NCBI GenBank assembly: GCA_041875495.1
Contig: CP112982.1
Location: forward strand, 2,542,001 to 2,606,000
Length of the DNA stretch: 64,000 nucleotides
Direction: 5' to 3'
From: Halomonas sp. CH40
GTDB lineage: Bacteria > Pseudomonadota > Gammaproteobacteria > Pseudomonadales > Halomonadaceae
Part shown: positions 43,016-52,458 of the stretch, in pieces
Layout of the letters: each line of letters begins with the position of its first letter
Numbering within the stretch: the stretch's first letter is position 1
Position numbers and translations under genes: made by a program
The notes under the pieces: model-generated
Seen by the model: the letters and a program-made list of their open reading frames with translations, nothing else
The model's database searches: none
What the model was told of the DNA's origin: nothing

Positions 43016-44599
43016 CTATAAGGATGCAAAGACGCTATCAAGCAGCTCAGTGGCACTTTCAATTAGCTCATTCAGGTGTTCTTCGCCTTTAAAGCTCTCT
43101 GCGTAGATTTTATACAAAGCCTCAGTGCCACTGGGGCGAGCGGCAAACCAGCCGTTTTCAGTGGTGACTTTCAAACCACCTATAGCAGCGCCATTGCCTG
43201 GCGCGTTCACCAGCGCCTGAATAATCAGCTCTCCCGCCAGAGTGGTTTGGGTAATACGCTCAGCGGTCAGCTTTTTGAAGGCGGCTTTCTGCTCAAGGGT
43301 GCAGGCTGTATCAACGCGTTTGTAGCAGGGCGCAGCGAAGCGCTGTGTCAGCATGTGATAATACTCACTGGGAGTCTTACCGGTGACAGCCGTCATTTCA
43401 GCCGCCAGCAGGCACAGCACAATGCCGTCTTTATCGGTCGACCATGGCAGGCCATTCAGAGTCAGCAGGCTTGCCCCGGCACTTTCCTCACCTCCGAACG
43501 CCAGCCAGCCCTCATGCAGGCCCTCAACAAACCACTTGAACCCTACCGGTACTTCATACAATTCACGCTGATGGGCCGCCACGATACGATCAATCATCGA
43601 AGACGACACCAGGGTCTTACCTATCTTGAGCGTTGTGGGCCAGTTCGAGCGGTGCTGAATCAGGTAATCAACGCACACCGCCAAAAAATGATTGGGGTTC
43701 ATCAATCCCGCCGCATCGACAATGCCATGGCGGTCTGCATCAGGGTCATTTCCAAACGCCAGGCTGAAATGATCCTTGATAGCGAGCAGGTTCGCCATGG
43801 CGGCAGCACTGGAACAATCCATACGAATCTTGCCGTCATGGTCAGGCGGCATAAAGGCAAAACGGGCATCTATGGTGGTGTTGACCACATCAATATCAAG
43901 GCTGTACGCATCTGCAATCGCCTGCCAGACCGGCAAGGCCGTTCCGCCCATCGGGTCTACCCCCAAGGTAAGGCCAGCCCGCTGAATCGCCGCCATATCG
44001 ATGACATCAGCCAAATTGGCTACATAGACAGCCGTAAAGTCATACCCCTGTACAACCGCCAGTGCCGCTTGCAGATCAACAACCGCCACCCCTTGCAGAT
44101 CATTGAGCAGATAATGATTGGCGCGCTGTTCAATCCAGGCAGTGGCTTCTGAACCAGCAGGGCCACCGTGAGAGGGGTTGTATTTGATGCCGCCATCTTC
44201 AGGCGGGTTATGGGAAGGCGTAATAATCAAGCCATCTGCCAACTTAGCTTCCGGCTTGGCGTTGTGCTGTAAAATAGCGTGGCTAACCAGAGGCGTTGCC
44301 GTTACACCCTGATCTTTTTCAATCCGCACCGACACATTATTAGCTGCCAATACACATAAAGCCGACTCCCAGGCAGGGCGAGACAGCGCATGGGTATCAA
44401 AGCCTAAAAAAAGCGGCCCCTGGTAACCTGCTTCATTGCGATAATCCACCACCGCCTGGGTAATCGCCATGATATGGGCGGCATTGAAGGTATGTTCCAG
44501 CGAACGTCCACGATGGCCAGAGGTACCAAAGGCCACACGTTCCGCAACAACATTCGCATCCGGTGATTCTTCAAAAAACGCCCTGATGACAGCTTCCAT
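43016..44599 (-). CDS. pgm: Alpha-D-phosphohexomutase, phosphoglucomutase
   Basis: 527 residues. AFGTSGHRGRSLEHTFN is the N-terminal signature, GLIITPSHNPPEDGGIKYNP the phosphoserine loop, and FGNDPDADRHGIV the metal loop. GFKWFVEGLHEGWLAFGGEESAG is the sugar loop and ARPSGTEALYKIYAE the phosphate-binding end. It matches the E. coli Pgm subgroup but is about 20 residues shorter at the N-terminus; AGGAA 7 nt before the ATG supports this start. It converts glucose-6-P to glucose-1-P for GalU. Confidence 0.94.
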   Translation of the reverse strand: MEAVIRAFFEESPDANVVAERVAFGTSGHRGRSLEHTFNAAHIMAITQAVVDYRNEAGYQGPLFLGFDTHALSRPAWESALCVLAANNVSVRIEKDQGVTATPLVSHAILQHNAKPEAKLADGLIITPSHNPPEDGGIKYNPSHGGPAGSEATAWIEQRANHYLLNDLQGVAVVDLQAALAVVQGYDFTAVYVANLADVIDMAAIQRAGLTLGVDPMGGTALPVWQAIADAYSLDIDVVNTTIDARFAFMPPDHDGKIRMDCSSAAAMANLLAIKDHFSLAFGNDPDADRHGIVDAAGLMNPNHFLAVCVDYLIQHRSNWPTTLKIGKTLVSSSMIDRIVAAHQRELYEVPVGFKWFVEGLHEGWLAFGGEESAGASLLTLNGLPWSTDKDGIVLCLLAAEMTAVTGKTPSEYYHMLTQRFAAPCYKRVDTACTLEQKAAFKKLTAERITQTTLAGELIIQALVNAPGNGAAIGGLKVTTENGWFAARPSGTEALYKIYAESFKGEEHLNELIESATELLDSVFASL

Positions 44600-44664
44600 G
44601 ATCCGTTTCCTAATTGATTATCAATATCCGCGACGACCTGCCTAAAGCGTTACAAAAAAGCACC

Positions 44665-46908
44665 TCAACGCAGCGAAAAGTCCTCATACACCAACGTCAG
44701 GTTCGGGTTATAAGCAGGATCATTATCCAACGCCTCTTCCCAGGTTCTACGCATATAGGCGGCTTCCCTGGCGGCACGTTCGCGCTTCTCTGGGTTATCT
44801 TCTCCGCCACGAGAAACAGACTCATGATGATAAAGCTCAGCATAGGGCGTCCACAGGTTACGGTACCCTGCTTCGCGCACTTTCAGGCAGAAGTCCACAT
44901 CATTGAAGGCAATGGTCAAATCCTGTTCATTTAAACCGCCCACCTCATCAAACACCTGTTTGCGTACCAGCAGACAAGCGGCCGTGACCGCTGAGAGATT
45001 ATGCGCCAAATGGAGTCTTGAGAAATACCCGATGGCATGGCGGCTAAGGTATTTATGCGCATGCCCGGCGACCCCACCAATACCCAGGATAACGCCAGCA
45101 TGCTGGATGGTATCGTTCGGGTAATACAGCTTGGCGCCGACGCAGCCAATTTCCGGGCGGCACGCTTGGCGCACCATTTCTTCCAGCCACTCAGGGTTAA
45201 TCGGCTCGATATCGTTATTAATCAGGCCGATCAGCTCCCCCTTGGCATGGCGAATACCAAAGTTATTAAGCGCCGAATAATTGAATGGATGATCCCACTC
45301 AACCACACGCACTCGATCATCACGGGCTTGCACCTCCTGCAGATATGCAAGCGTCTCCGGGCAACGGCTACCGTTATCCAGAATCAGCACTTCAAATAGG
45401 CGATAAGAGGTACGGGCCAGTATGGCTTCTACGCAAGGCTTAAGAATTTCCACCCTATCTCGAGTGGGAATCAACAGGCTCACCAAGGGCATAGGTGACG
45501 GCAACGGCCAATGAACCCGATAGGTATTGGCAAAGGCCCCATGGCTTGCCTTGGCATCAGGGCGATTAACCGCCAGATAGTCAGCAACAGCTTTAAGGCC
45601 AGCTTCAGCTGTATAATCTTTTTCACCGCTGTTCTTGGCAGTAGATCCTTCCCCGGCCCGCCAGTGATAAAGCACCTTCGGCACGTGCACAATCTGCTCA
45701 GCCGTTAGCCTTGCTGTTACGCGCAGCACCAGGTCGTGATCTTGGCTGCCCTCAAAACCTTCACGGAAGCCACCCACTTCGCGTACCAGATCAGTGCTAT
45801 ACATACCGAGATGAGAAATATAGTTCTGCGCCAGTATAAGATCCGGGTTCCAGTCCGGTTTGAAGTGCGGATCAACCCGGTGCCCAAACTCATCCAACTT
45901 GTCTTCATCACTGTAGAAGAGCTTGGCCTGCGGGTTCTTGACAGCGGCTTCAGCCATTTCAAGCAAGGCGTCTGCCGTTAACAGATCATCATGATCCAAC
46001 AGGCAGACGTACTCCCCCTCCACAAGGTTCAAGGCGCTATTACTGGCCGCACAGATATGACCATTGGTTTGGCGGGTCACCACATGAATGCGACGATCCT
46101 GCTCAACGTAGTCAGCCAGCACGCGGGCAACCTCAGGGTCGGTTGAGGCGTCATCGGCGATACATAACTGCCAGTGCGGGTAGTGCTGCTCTATTGCCGA
46201 ATCCAGGCAAGCCTTTAGCCACTCAATACGCGGGTTATAAACAGGCACCAGCACAGAAATAAGCGGTGCGCTGGCCATCAACTCCAACCGCTTGGCAGAC
46301 TCTGCCTGGCTGGGTTCGCTCTGCTCAGCCAGCCATTCATGGTAGCTACGCTGAATGACAATGCGCTCAAAGGTTTCATCATAGGCGGCCATGGCAAAGT
46401 TGCGCCAATCTTCGTTAGCTTCTGCCGCCTTGGCTTTCAGGCTCGCCAACAGAGCACCTTTTTCGATGCTGCGCCATTGGAAATGCATGCTGGAAAGACG
46501 CTGAGCCAGCCTATCATGAGCAAACCCTGGCGTTAGCCAAACCATACGAAAATGATCAATAGTGAACTGACCAGCGCTATCGATAGGGTCAAGGCGAATC
46601 GCTTTCACACCCCAAGGCAGCCAGAATAAGCGTTTGGTCTGCTGGCCATTTTTTAACGGCAGGTAAACACTGCCTTCCTCCTGAAAACCCTTGCCCTTAT
46701 CCAGATAAAGCTTTACGGCAGCACTGGGCTGATCGTGCTTGATATTCACTTCAAGCATATACCACCCCGGCACACGGGGTGGCTTCTTAATCATGAACTG
46801 GGGATCGTCACCTATGGCTAGCCATTCAAAAGATGCATTGACATTGTTAGCCTCTAGTTGACTACCAGGTAGTAAGCGAGGAGCCTTGTTTAAAAAATAC
46901 ATTACCAT
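44665..46908 (-). CDS. Two-domain family 2 glycosyltransferase
   Basis: 747 residues. An N-terminal ~200-residue region (no clear function) is followed by GT2 domain 1 (about 213-430): LISVLVPVYNPRIEWLKACLD, CIADDASTDPEV, VCLLDHDDLLTADALLEMA and FYSDEDKLDEFG. GT2 domain 2 (about 480-700) has PLVSLLIPTRDRVEILKPCV, LILDNGSRCPETLAYLQEV, GLINNDIEPINPEWLEEM and FNDVDFCLKVREAGYRNLWTP. Both domains keep the acidic motifs expected for nucleotide-sugar binding, so it may add two sugars or build a repeat. It ends DPAYNPNLTLVYEDFSLR, shared with the paralogue at 32166-34490. Confidence 0.9.
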   Translation of the reverse strand: MVMYFLNKAPRLLPGSQLEANNVNASFEWLAIGDDPQFMIKKPPRVPGWYMLEVNIKHDQPSAAVKLYLDKGKGFQEEGSVYLPLKNGQQTKRLFWLPWGVKAIRLDPIDSAGQFTIDHFRMVWLTPGFAHDRLAQRLSSMHFQWRSIEKGALLASLKAKAAEANEDWRNFAMAAYDETFERIVIQRSYHEWLAEQSEPSQAESAKRLELMASAPLISVLVPVYNPRIEWLKACLDSAIEQHYPHWQLCIADDASTDPEVARVLADYVEQDRRIHVVTRQTNGHICAASNSALNLVEGEYVCLLDHDDLLTADALLEMAEAAVKNPQAKLFYSDEDKLDEFGHRVDPHFKPDWNPDLILAQNYISHLGMYSTDLVREVGGFREGFEGSQDHDLVLRVTARLTAEQIVHVPKVLYHWRAGEGSTAKNSGEKDYTAEAGLKAVADYLAVNRPDAKASHGAFANTYRVHWPLPSPMPLVSLLIPTRDRVEILKPCVEAILARTSYRLFEVLILDNGSRCPETLAYLQEVQARDDRVRVVEWDHPFNYSALNNFGIRHAKGELIGLINNDIEPINPEWLEEMVRQACRPEIGCVGAKLYYPNDTIQHAGVILGIGGVAGHAHKYLSRHAIGYFSRLHLAHNLSAVTAACLLVRKQVFDEVGGLNEQDLTIAFNDVDFCLKVREAGYRNLWTPYAELYHHESVSRGGEDNPEKRERAAREAAYMRRTWEEALDNDPAYNPNLTLVYEDFSLR

Positions 46909-46941
46909 ACTATAAATTCAGCTCCTGAAAGACTATCCATA

Positions 46942-48297
46942 TCATTGCATCTTTTTTTCATTTAAAAGCTTTGCATCAAGGCGTTTTTTTATCTGAATCA
47001 ACCCCTTTCCAGTTGGACGAATACCTAGAGCCATATCAATTAGCACTACAGATTCATTCAGATAGCCAAGACGCTCTAATACTAACGACATTTCACGCAG
47101 ATAATCTGGGCCAGAATTCTTTGGCCTTTTTAATCTTTGCAGAATATCATTATCGAAAACGCTAATGGGTATATCCACTTCATCAAAGTCGAGTCCCAAG
47201 ACATCCATTAGCTTCAAAAAAACATAATCACGGCGGCCCTGGGTATGCTGCCTCAATGCCTCCGTACTCACCAATCGCAACGTATCCGGAAGCTCTTCTG
47301 CCAATGCGGCCAGCGGACCTTGTAATCCAAAGCCGTTTTCTAGCTTGCCAAGGTGTAATGCCTTCTGATTCAACGTAGCTACTTCTGATAATTGAGGAAA
47401 GCGCAAACTAACCTCTTTCATCTGTTCAGAAAGATGGCTTGAAAGCTTTAACATGAGTGTTTCTGGAACATCAGAGTGTTGATAAGGATATTCATCAACC
47501 GCTCGATCAGAGTATCCTTGCAAACACCAATCCACTTTATTAGCATGGCTGACTGGCAACTCCGATAAAACAGTATTCAAGAGACGTTTAAACTCAAGAG
47601 CTGATTTAACGTAGCTTCGATTGGTTACTAAAACATTGGTTACTTTGTTTTTTGCCTCCTGCTCACTGGTACCCAGCGCTTTCAAAAAAACAGTTTCTAG
47701 AGGCAAGCCGCTTCCTGGCGCCTGATAAGCTGCAAAATAACAGTTATCGTCTCCAAACTGGTTAGCCCAATGTATAAAAGGCTTACCCACAAGATGCGGC
47801 GTGGGTTTTGAAACCATCTCGGCAACGGCTTGATTAAGCCGGTGTGTTACCATATGCCGCTTAATACCTTGATTATGGTTGCCTAGCAAATAATCAACAG
47901 GGTGGCGCAAGAAACCAATAACTTTAACGGATAGCCCTTGGCATAACTCAGCCATGCTTTCATGCTGACCATAAAAAGCTTCTGCTGATAACAACAGTGT
48001 CATATCATTTTTTTTAGCTTTTCCTAGGTAACGGTGAAAGCGCTGTCCGGCAGTTGATTTATCGTTATTAATCAGGGCCCCTGCAATTTCAGTATGCCCT
48101 CCAGAAACACCATTCTTATCAAGCGGATGCTCTGGGTAATAAAAACCTAATGTCTTAAGATAGCTACGATTTTCAACACAAAAACGCTGAATAGCAGAAG
48201 AACCGGTTTTGGGGGCACCTATATGCACGATAACATCATAACTACCGACTTTCTTCTTTTTAGACTTCAGCTGAGACATAGTACGTTTAATCATCAT
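46942..48297 (-). CDS. Sulfotransferase-like protein with TPR-like C-terminal tail
   Basis: 451 residues. The 5'-phosphosulfate-binding loop VIVHIGAPKTGSSAIQRFCV (about residues 22-41) and the 3'-phosphate region VKVIGFLRHPVDYLLGNHNQG (about 124-144) fit PAPS-dependent sulfotransferases of polysaccharide loci. The final ~50 residues (LREMSLVLERLGYLNESVVL, then MALGIRPTGKGLIQIKKRLD) resemble a TPR pair. They match the C-termini of the proteins at 52455-54011 and 54154-55335. It is followed by the two-domain GT2 gene 34 nt downstream. PAPS would come from the CysDNC proteins. The acceptor glycan is unknown. Confidence 0.75.
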   Translation of the reverse strand: MMIKRTMSQLKSKKKKVGSYDVIVHIGAPKTGSSAIQRFCVENRSYLKTLGFYYPEHPLDKNGVSGGHTEIAGALINNDKSTAGQRFHRYLGKAKKNDMTLLLSAEAFYGQHESMAELCQGLSVKVIGFLRHPVDYLLGNHNQGIKRHMVTHRLNQAVAEMVSKPTPHLVGKPFIHWANQFGDDNCYFAAYQAPGSGLPLETVFLKALGTSEQEAKNKVTNVLVTNRSYVKSALEFKRLLNTVLSELPVSHANKVDWCLQGYSDRAVDEYPYQHSDVPETLMLKLSSHLSEQMKEVSLRFPQLSEVATLNQKALHLGKLENGFGLQGPLAALAEELPDTLRLVSTEALRQHTQGRRDYVFLKLMDVLGLDFDEVDIPISVFDNDILQRLKRPKNSGPDYLREMSLVLERLGYLNESVVLIDMALGIRPTGKGLIQIKKRLDAKLLNEKKMQ

Positions 48298-48401
48298 TAA
48301 CCTTACAAAAATTTATTGGCTTTCGAACACTCAGCAATACACTAATACAAAGACTACCTCTGACCAGATAAAATTTTCTAAAAACCACTTTAACCATTCT
48401 T

Positions 48402-49394
48402 TCAAAACTGGGATATATGTTTTTCCCACGCCCAGGCATGTTGAACAATCGTTTCGAGCGAGGCAAATTGTGGTTGCCAGTGCAGCTCCTTGCGAGCCAG
48501 TGTGGCATCCGCCACTAATCGTGCCGGGTCGCCTACCCTTTTGGCACCTTCTTCAACCACAAGTTCGCATTGATCTTTGGCGACAACTGATTTAACGACG
48601 TCAATCACTTCCTGAACGGAATAGCCCTGACCATTACCCAGGTTATACGCCAATGCACCTTGTTTGTCTCCCGATGCCAACGCTTCCAACGCCAGAGCAT
48701 GAGCACTGCATAAGTCTTCGATATGAATGTAATCACGGATACAGGTGCCGTCTTCTGTAGCATAATCACGCCCGAATACGGTAATGGACTCACGCCGTCC
48801 AGACGCTGCTTGAAGAATCAACGGAATCAAATGGGTTTCGGGGTCATGGCATTCGCCTATCTTTCCTTCAGGATCCGCGCCACAGGCATTGAAATAACGC
48901 AACGCCACTGAATTAAGCCCATGCGCAGCATAAAAATCCTGAAGCATTCTTTCGATCATCAGCTTACTGGCACCATAGGGGTTGATAGGCCGCTGAGGGT
49001 GCGCTTCATCAATGGGTACATATTCCGGCTCACCGAACGTCGCTGCCGTAGATGAAAAAATAAAGTTTTTAACGCCATGACGTACCATAACTTCCAGCAG
49101 GTTTAACGTATTCACCACATTATTGCGGTAATACTTACCCGGGTTCTGCATGGATTCGCCCACCAGGCTGGCGGCAGCAAAGTGCATAACGCCATCAAAA
49201 TGGTACTTACTGAAAAGCCTTTCCAGTAAGCCAGTATCCGCCAAGTCGCCCACTATTAACTCACCGTTGCAGGCCAGCTCACGGAACCCAGTGGTTAAGT
49301 TATCCAGTACCACAGCATTATGCCCGGCATTTGAAAGCTGCTTGACCATATGAGAGCCGATATAGCCCGCGCCGCCTACCACCAGAATTTTCAT
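48402..49394 (-). CDS. galE: UDP-glucose 4-epimerase
   Basis: 330 residues. ILVVGGAGYIGSHMVKQL is the NAD-binding start, FIFSSTAATFGEPEYVPI holds the catalytic Ser/Thr, and NPYGASKLMIERML the YxxxK. VALRYFNACGADPEGKIGE and RDYIHIEDLCSAHALALEAL are GalE signatures. It interconverts UDP-glucose and UDP-galactose. The RBS (GGAG) is formed by the last codons of the upstream HAD gene, 3 nt before the ATG, so it is co-transcribed with the aldolase, cytidylyltransferase and HAD genes. Confidence 0.94.
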   Translation of the reverse strand: MKILVVGGAGYIGSHMVKQLSNAGHNAVVLDNLTTGFRELACNGELIVGDLADTGLLERLFSKYHFDGVMHFAAASLVGESMQNPGKYYRNNVVNTLNLLEVMVRHGVKNFIFSSTAATFGEPEYVPIDEAHPQRPINPYGASKLMIERMLQDFYAAHGLNSVALRYFNACGADPEGKIGECHDPETHLIPLILQAASGRRESITVFGRDYATEDGTCIRDYIHIEDLCSAHALALEALASGDKQGALAYNLGNGQGYSVQEVIDVVKSVVAKDQCELVVEEGAKRVGDPARLVADATLARKELHWQPQFASLETIVQHAWAWEKHISQF

Positions 49395-49397
49395 GGC

Positions 49398-50063
49398 CTA
49401 CTCCGTTAATGCCTTAATATTGTGCTGTAGCGATATGTCTTCAAACGCTACCCAGCTTGCCCAATCCGCTACCTCGCTCCATCCACTCAAGAACAGAAAA
49501 TCCAGCCCAGCGGCATCAGCGGCCTGGTAGTCGTATTTGCTATCACCCAGAAAAAGCGCAGGCTGCTGGATATTATCAGAGCAAAGTTCTCGTGCCAGAA
49601 TCTCGTCTTTTGTATTAGGGCTGCCAAAGATGCCCCCATCAAACCAGCCTGCGATGTCGCGTTGTTGAAACACGTCACGCAGTTCAGCTTGGTCACCGCC
49701 AGAGACAATCAGCCAACGGGCTTCGGGTGTCTTCTTTCGCAAGGTTTCTAAGCCAGGAGCTATATCACAGTTCAACAGCCCTTCGCGTACATGGATGGCA
49801 TAGGCGTGCAATAGGGCTTCCAAGTCGGGCCCTTGTTGTTGACTGGTGTAAGCAGGAACGATCTGCTCCAGAAAGTAAGCGAACTTTTTGTAGCGCGATA
49901 TGCCGCCGTTGGCGACGTGATAATCGACCATGGCTTGGGCAGCGGCTTCACCATAGGGCAAGGTGGCCCGATAGAAGGCCTCGGTCTTGACCTTGTTGGA
50001 ATCCAGCACCACGCCATCACAGTCGAAAACCAGGGTCGCGTACTCGATGACAGGGTATTTCAT
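49398..50063 (-). CDS. HAD-superfamily phosphatase
   Basis: 221 residues. HAD motif I is LVFDCDGVVLDSNKVKTEAF (about residues 11-30), motif II is WLIVSGGDQAEL, and motif III/IV are around DEILARELC and ALFLGDSKYDYQAADAAGLDF. The helical cap resembles the phosphoglycolate phosphatase/beta-phosphoglucomutase subgroup. It overlaps the cytidylyltransferase gene by 4 nt. With that gene and the aldolase-like gene it could dephosphorylate an ulosonic-acid intermediate, or its aldehyde precursor, before CMP activation. It is not a KdsC-type (cap-less) phosphatase. The substrate is inferred. Confidence 0.82.
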   Translation of the reverse strand: MKYPVIEYATLVFDCDGVVLDSNKVKTEAFYRATLPYGEAAAQAMVDYHVANGGISRYKKFAYFLEQIVPAYTSQQQGPDLEALLHAYAIHVREGLLNCDIAPGLETLRKKTPEARWLIVSGGDQAELRDVFQQRDIAGWFDGGIFGSPNTKDEILARELCSDNIQQPALFLGDSKYDYQAADAAGLDFLFLSGWSEVADWASWVAFEDISLQHNIKALTE

Positions 50064-50806
50064 TCGGACACCCGCCCGGTACGACGCAGCGCGTTTTCGA
50101 CCTTGGCCACATCCTCAGGCACATCAACGGCCAGGCTACCCGGCTGGGTTTCCACCATACGCACGGTCTTGCCCAGTTCGAGAAAGCGCAGAATCTCAAT
50201 ATCCTCATTGTGCTCCAGCGCACTTTTGCGGCCAAAACCGCGAAAAGCGCTCAGCTCCTCTCTGGTAAACGCGTAGATGCAGACCTGCTTCTTGTAGCGG
50301 CTAGGGGCGTACTTGGCGTCCTTGAAGCCTGGCAATGCTACGCGCGACATGTAGACCAGCTCGTTACACTCGTTGGTGATTACTTTGGGAATATTAACGC
50401 TATGCGGGTCTTCGTTATCGCCGACCCAGCTAAACCCGTTAATGATGGCATCCATATGAGCCCGCTTGGCGTCACGCACCTTGAGAATATCCGTAGGGTC
50501 TGCCAGCGGTTCATCACCCTGTACGTTGATATAGATATCTGCCTCGATCTTTTCGGCCGCCTGGGCCAGGCGGTCGGTGCCCGTCAGGGCGTCATCGGAT
50601 GTCATCACTGCCTGAAACCCCGCCGCTTCAACCACATCAGCAATGCGTGGGTCTTCGGTAGCAACATAAATATTCTCGGCGCCGACGGCGCGGGCCGAAA
50701 GTTCTGCGACCCATAGCACCATCGGTTTGCCTAAAAGTGGCACCAGGGGTTTTCCCGGATAGCGGCTCGAGCCATAGCGGGCGGGAATCATCACAACACT
50801 GCGCAT
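50060..50806 (-). CDS. kdsB: CMP-3-deoxy-manno-octulosonate cytidylyltransferase-like protein
   Basis: 248 residues. VVMIPARYGSSRYPGKPLVPL is the nucleotide-binding start, YINVQGDEPLADPTDI and YKKQVCIYAFTREELSAF are KdsB-family motifs, and LEHNEDIEILRFLELGKTVRM closes the sugar site. It activates a 2-keto-3-deoxy sugar acid with CTP. Since it overlaps a HAD phosphatase and follows an unusual aldolase within a polysaccharide cluster, the substrate may be a variant ulosonic acid rather than the Kdo of core LPS. A second kdsB elsewhere in the genome would support that. Confidence 0.85.
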   Translation of the reverse strand: MRSVVMIPARYGSSRYPGKPLVPLLGKPMVLWVAELSARAVGAENIYVATEDPRIADVVEAAGFQAVMTSDDALTGTDRLAQAAEKIEADIYINVQGDEPLADPTDILKVRDAKRAHMDAIINGFSWVGDNEDPHSVNIPKVITNECNELVYMSRVALPGFKDAKYAPSRYKKQVCIYAFTREELSAFRGFGRKSALEHNEDIEILRFLELGKTVRMVETQPGSLAVDVPEDVAKVENALRRTGRVSE

Positions 50807-50853
50807 AGTGAACTCACTGTCAATATTGATAAAAACAGGACCCTTGATAATGC

Positions 50854-52458
50854 TTAAAGCGCGTAGACCGAAGCGCTATTTATGGCATAACGGGTGGGCG
50901 TGATGGCCGTCATGGGTAAGGCATTTTCTGCTTGCTGATATTGTTCAAAGAGCTGGTGCATCTCTCGGCTACGCGGATCGTCAGCACTGTAACCGTCAAA
51001 CCCTGCCATGACGACTCGCTCTGCCTGGCCGCTGCTGGCAACCGCAAGCGCATAGGCCACCACCAGCGACGTGGGGGCAGTACAGTGTGTCTCAGCAAAG
51101 GCAAAGCTATTTGCTTGTACGTTCAAACCAAAATCCAGCACTTCTTTACTGGCCAAGGAGTCACGCACATCGGCTGGTAACATCGAATAAGGTGTGATCA
51201 ACGGCTGGGGTAGCTGGGTATGCGCCTCACAGTCTGCCAGCAGTCGCACCGGGTGACAGGCCACACGTAGATCAATCAGCTCGGCGTTAATCGCACTCTG
51301 GGTGTTAAGCGCCAACACCAGCGGTTTATGCTCGTGGATGTAGCGCTCAAGCGCCAAACGGTGGCGAGCAACGCCAGGCCCGGTGCCCAACAGCAGCACC
51401 TCACGCCCGGCAAAGCGCTCCTTGGGTGACCATTGGCCCTTGGGCTCGCCGTGATAGAAATGACGCGCTGCATCCAGGGTGTTGAGGTTGAATTTCTTGC
51501 CGCCTTCTACTCTCAGGTGCTCAATCACTGCCAGTACGTCTTCCTCACTGTAGCGCGAATCGCTGAGCATCTCCTGGATATAGGTGGGGTGGATGCCGTA
51601 CTTACCTGCCAGGTAATAGTAGGGGTTGGTGCCCCAACCGTAATGGGCCTGCATGGGCTTGAAGTGCTCACGCAGCAGCGCCATCAAGGGCACCATATTG
51701 GTGGGCTTTCCACGCCGCTCAGCCATTTCGATGGCCAGTTCCTCGGTACGGGCATTACCTGGCCCCCGGCCCATGCCTGTCACGGTGGAATCTACCCAGG
51801 TCACGCCTTCATCCAGCGCGCGAAGGGTGTTAGAAAGTGCCAGCCCCAGATTGTCATGGGTGTGAATACCCATAGCGCCGCTCCACTCACTACGGAACCA
51901 CTGAATGATCTGCGCCGCCTGATCTGGGTTCATGCTGCCCATGCTATCGGCGAAGTAGAGCGCATCCATCGGGTAAGCCTTGGCCACGCGCGCAAGGGCT
52001 TTCACCTCCTCTTCGGTGCGGTCTGCCACCTGCATCAAGTTAAAGCCGACCTGATAGCCACGCTCTTTCAGCCAGGTAACGGCTGGCAGTGACTTTTCAA
52101 ATTCATGCACATGGCAGGCAATACGTACCAAGTCTACCGGTGAATCTGCGGCTGCATTGGGAAAAAGACGTTCAAGCGCTTTTTGCTGAGGTACCTCTCC
52201 AACTAACTCGCTGCCGTTGACCATCACGCCCACAATCAAGCCAGCAGGAATCGTCAGACCGCGAATAAAATCATCCGTAGTAAACGCGCAAGGGCCTTGG
52301 AACCCCTGGTTCTTCAATGAGCGAAGGCCCAGTTCTACAATATCAACTCTTGCGGCTTGCATGGCATCAAGGTATTGATTAATTAACTCGAAAGAAAAAT
52401 TCCAAGCGTTATAGTAGCCGCCGTCTCGCAAGGTACAGTCAAGGAATAAAACGGTCAT
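50854..52458 (-). CDS. HMG-CoA-lyase-like aldolase fused to a C-terminal alpha/beta domain
   Basis: 534 residues. The N-terminal TIM barrel (about 1-290) belongs to the HMGL/4-hydroxy-2-oxovalerate aldolase family: FLDCTLRDGGYYNAWNF (metal Asp), IVELGLRSLKNQGF, ALYFADSMGSMNP, and the metal HxH in MGIHTHDNLGLALSNTLRAL, then GMGRGPGNARTEELA. These lyases bind a divalent metal and use pyruvate enolate. The C-terminal part (about 350-534) has a Rossmann-like LLLGTGPGVARHRLAL and VVMAGFDGYSADDPRSREMH, resembling DUF115/MptE-like folds. It heads a coupled run aldolase-KdsB-HAD-GalE. I infer pyruvate addition to a sugar aldehyde to make an ulosonic acid. Confidence 0.75.
   Translation of the reverse strand: MTVLFLDCTLRDGGYYNAWNFSFELINQYLDAMQAARVDIVELGLRSLKNQGFQGPCAFTTDDFIRGLTIPAGLIVGVMVNGSELVGEVPQQKALERLFPNAAADSPVDLVRIACHVHEFEKSLPAVTWLKERGYQVGFNLMQVADRTEEEVKALARVAKAYPMDALYFADSMGSMNPDQAAQIIQWFRSEWSGAMGIHTHDNLGLALSNTLRALDEGVTWVDSTVTGMGRGPGNARTEELAIEMAERRGKPTNMVPLMALLREHFKPMQAHYGWGTNPYYYLAGKYGIHPTYIQEMLSDSRYSEEDVLAVIEHLRVEGGKKFNLNTLDAARHFYHGEPKGQWSPKERFAGREVLLLGTGPGVARHRLALERYIHEHKPLVLALNTQSAINAELIDLRVACHPVRLLADCEAHTQLPQPLITPYSMLPADVRDSLASKEVLDFGLNVQANSFAFAETHCTAPTSLVVAYALAVASSGQAERVVMAGFDGYSADDPRSREMHQLFEQYQQAENALPMTAITPTRYAINSASVYAL

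Noticed and set aside
48287..48508. 73-aa minus-strand frame between galE and the sulfotransferase
   Set aside because: It overlaps the 3' end of galE in another frame and has no RBS or family features.
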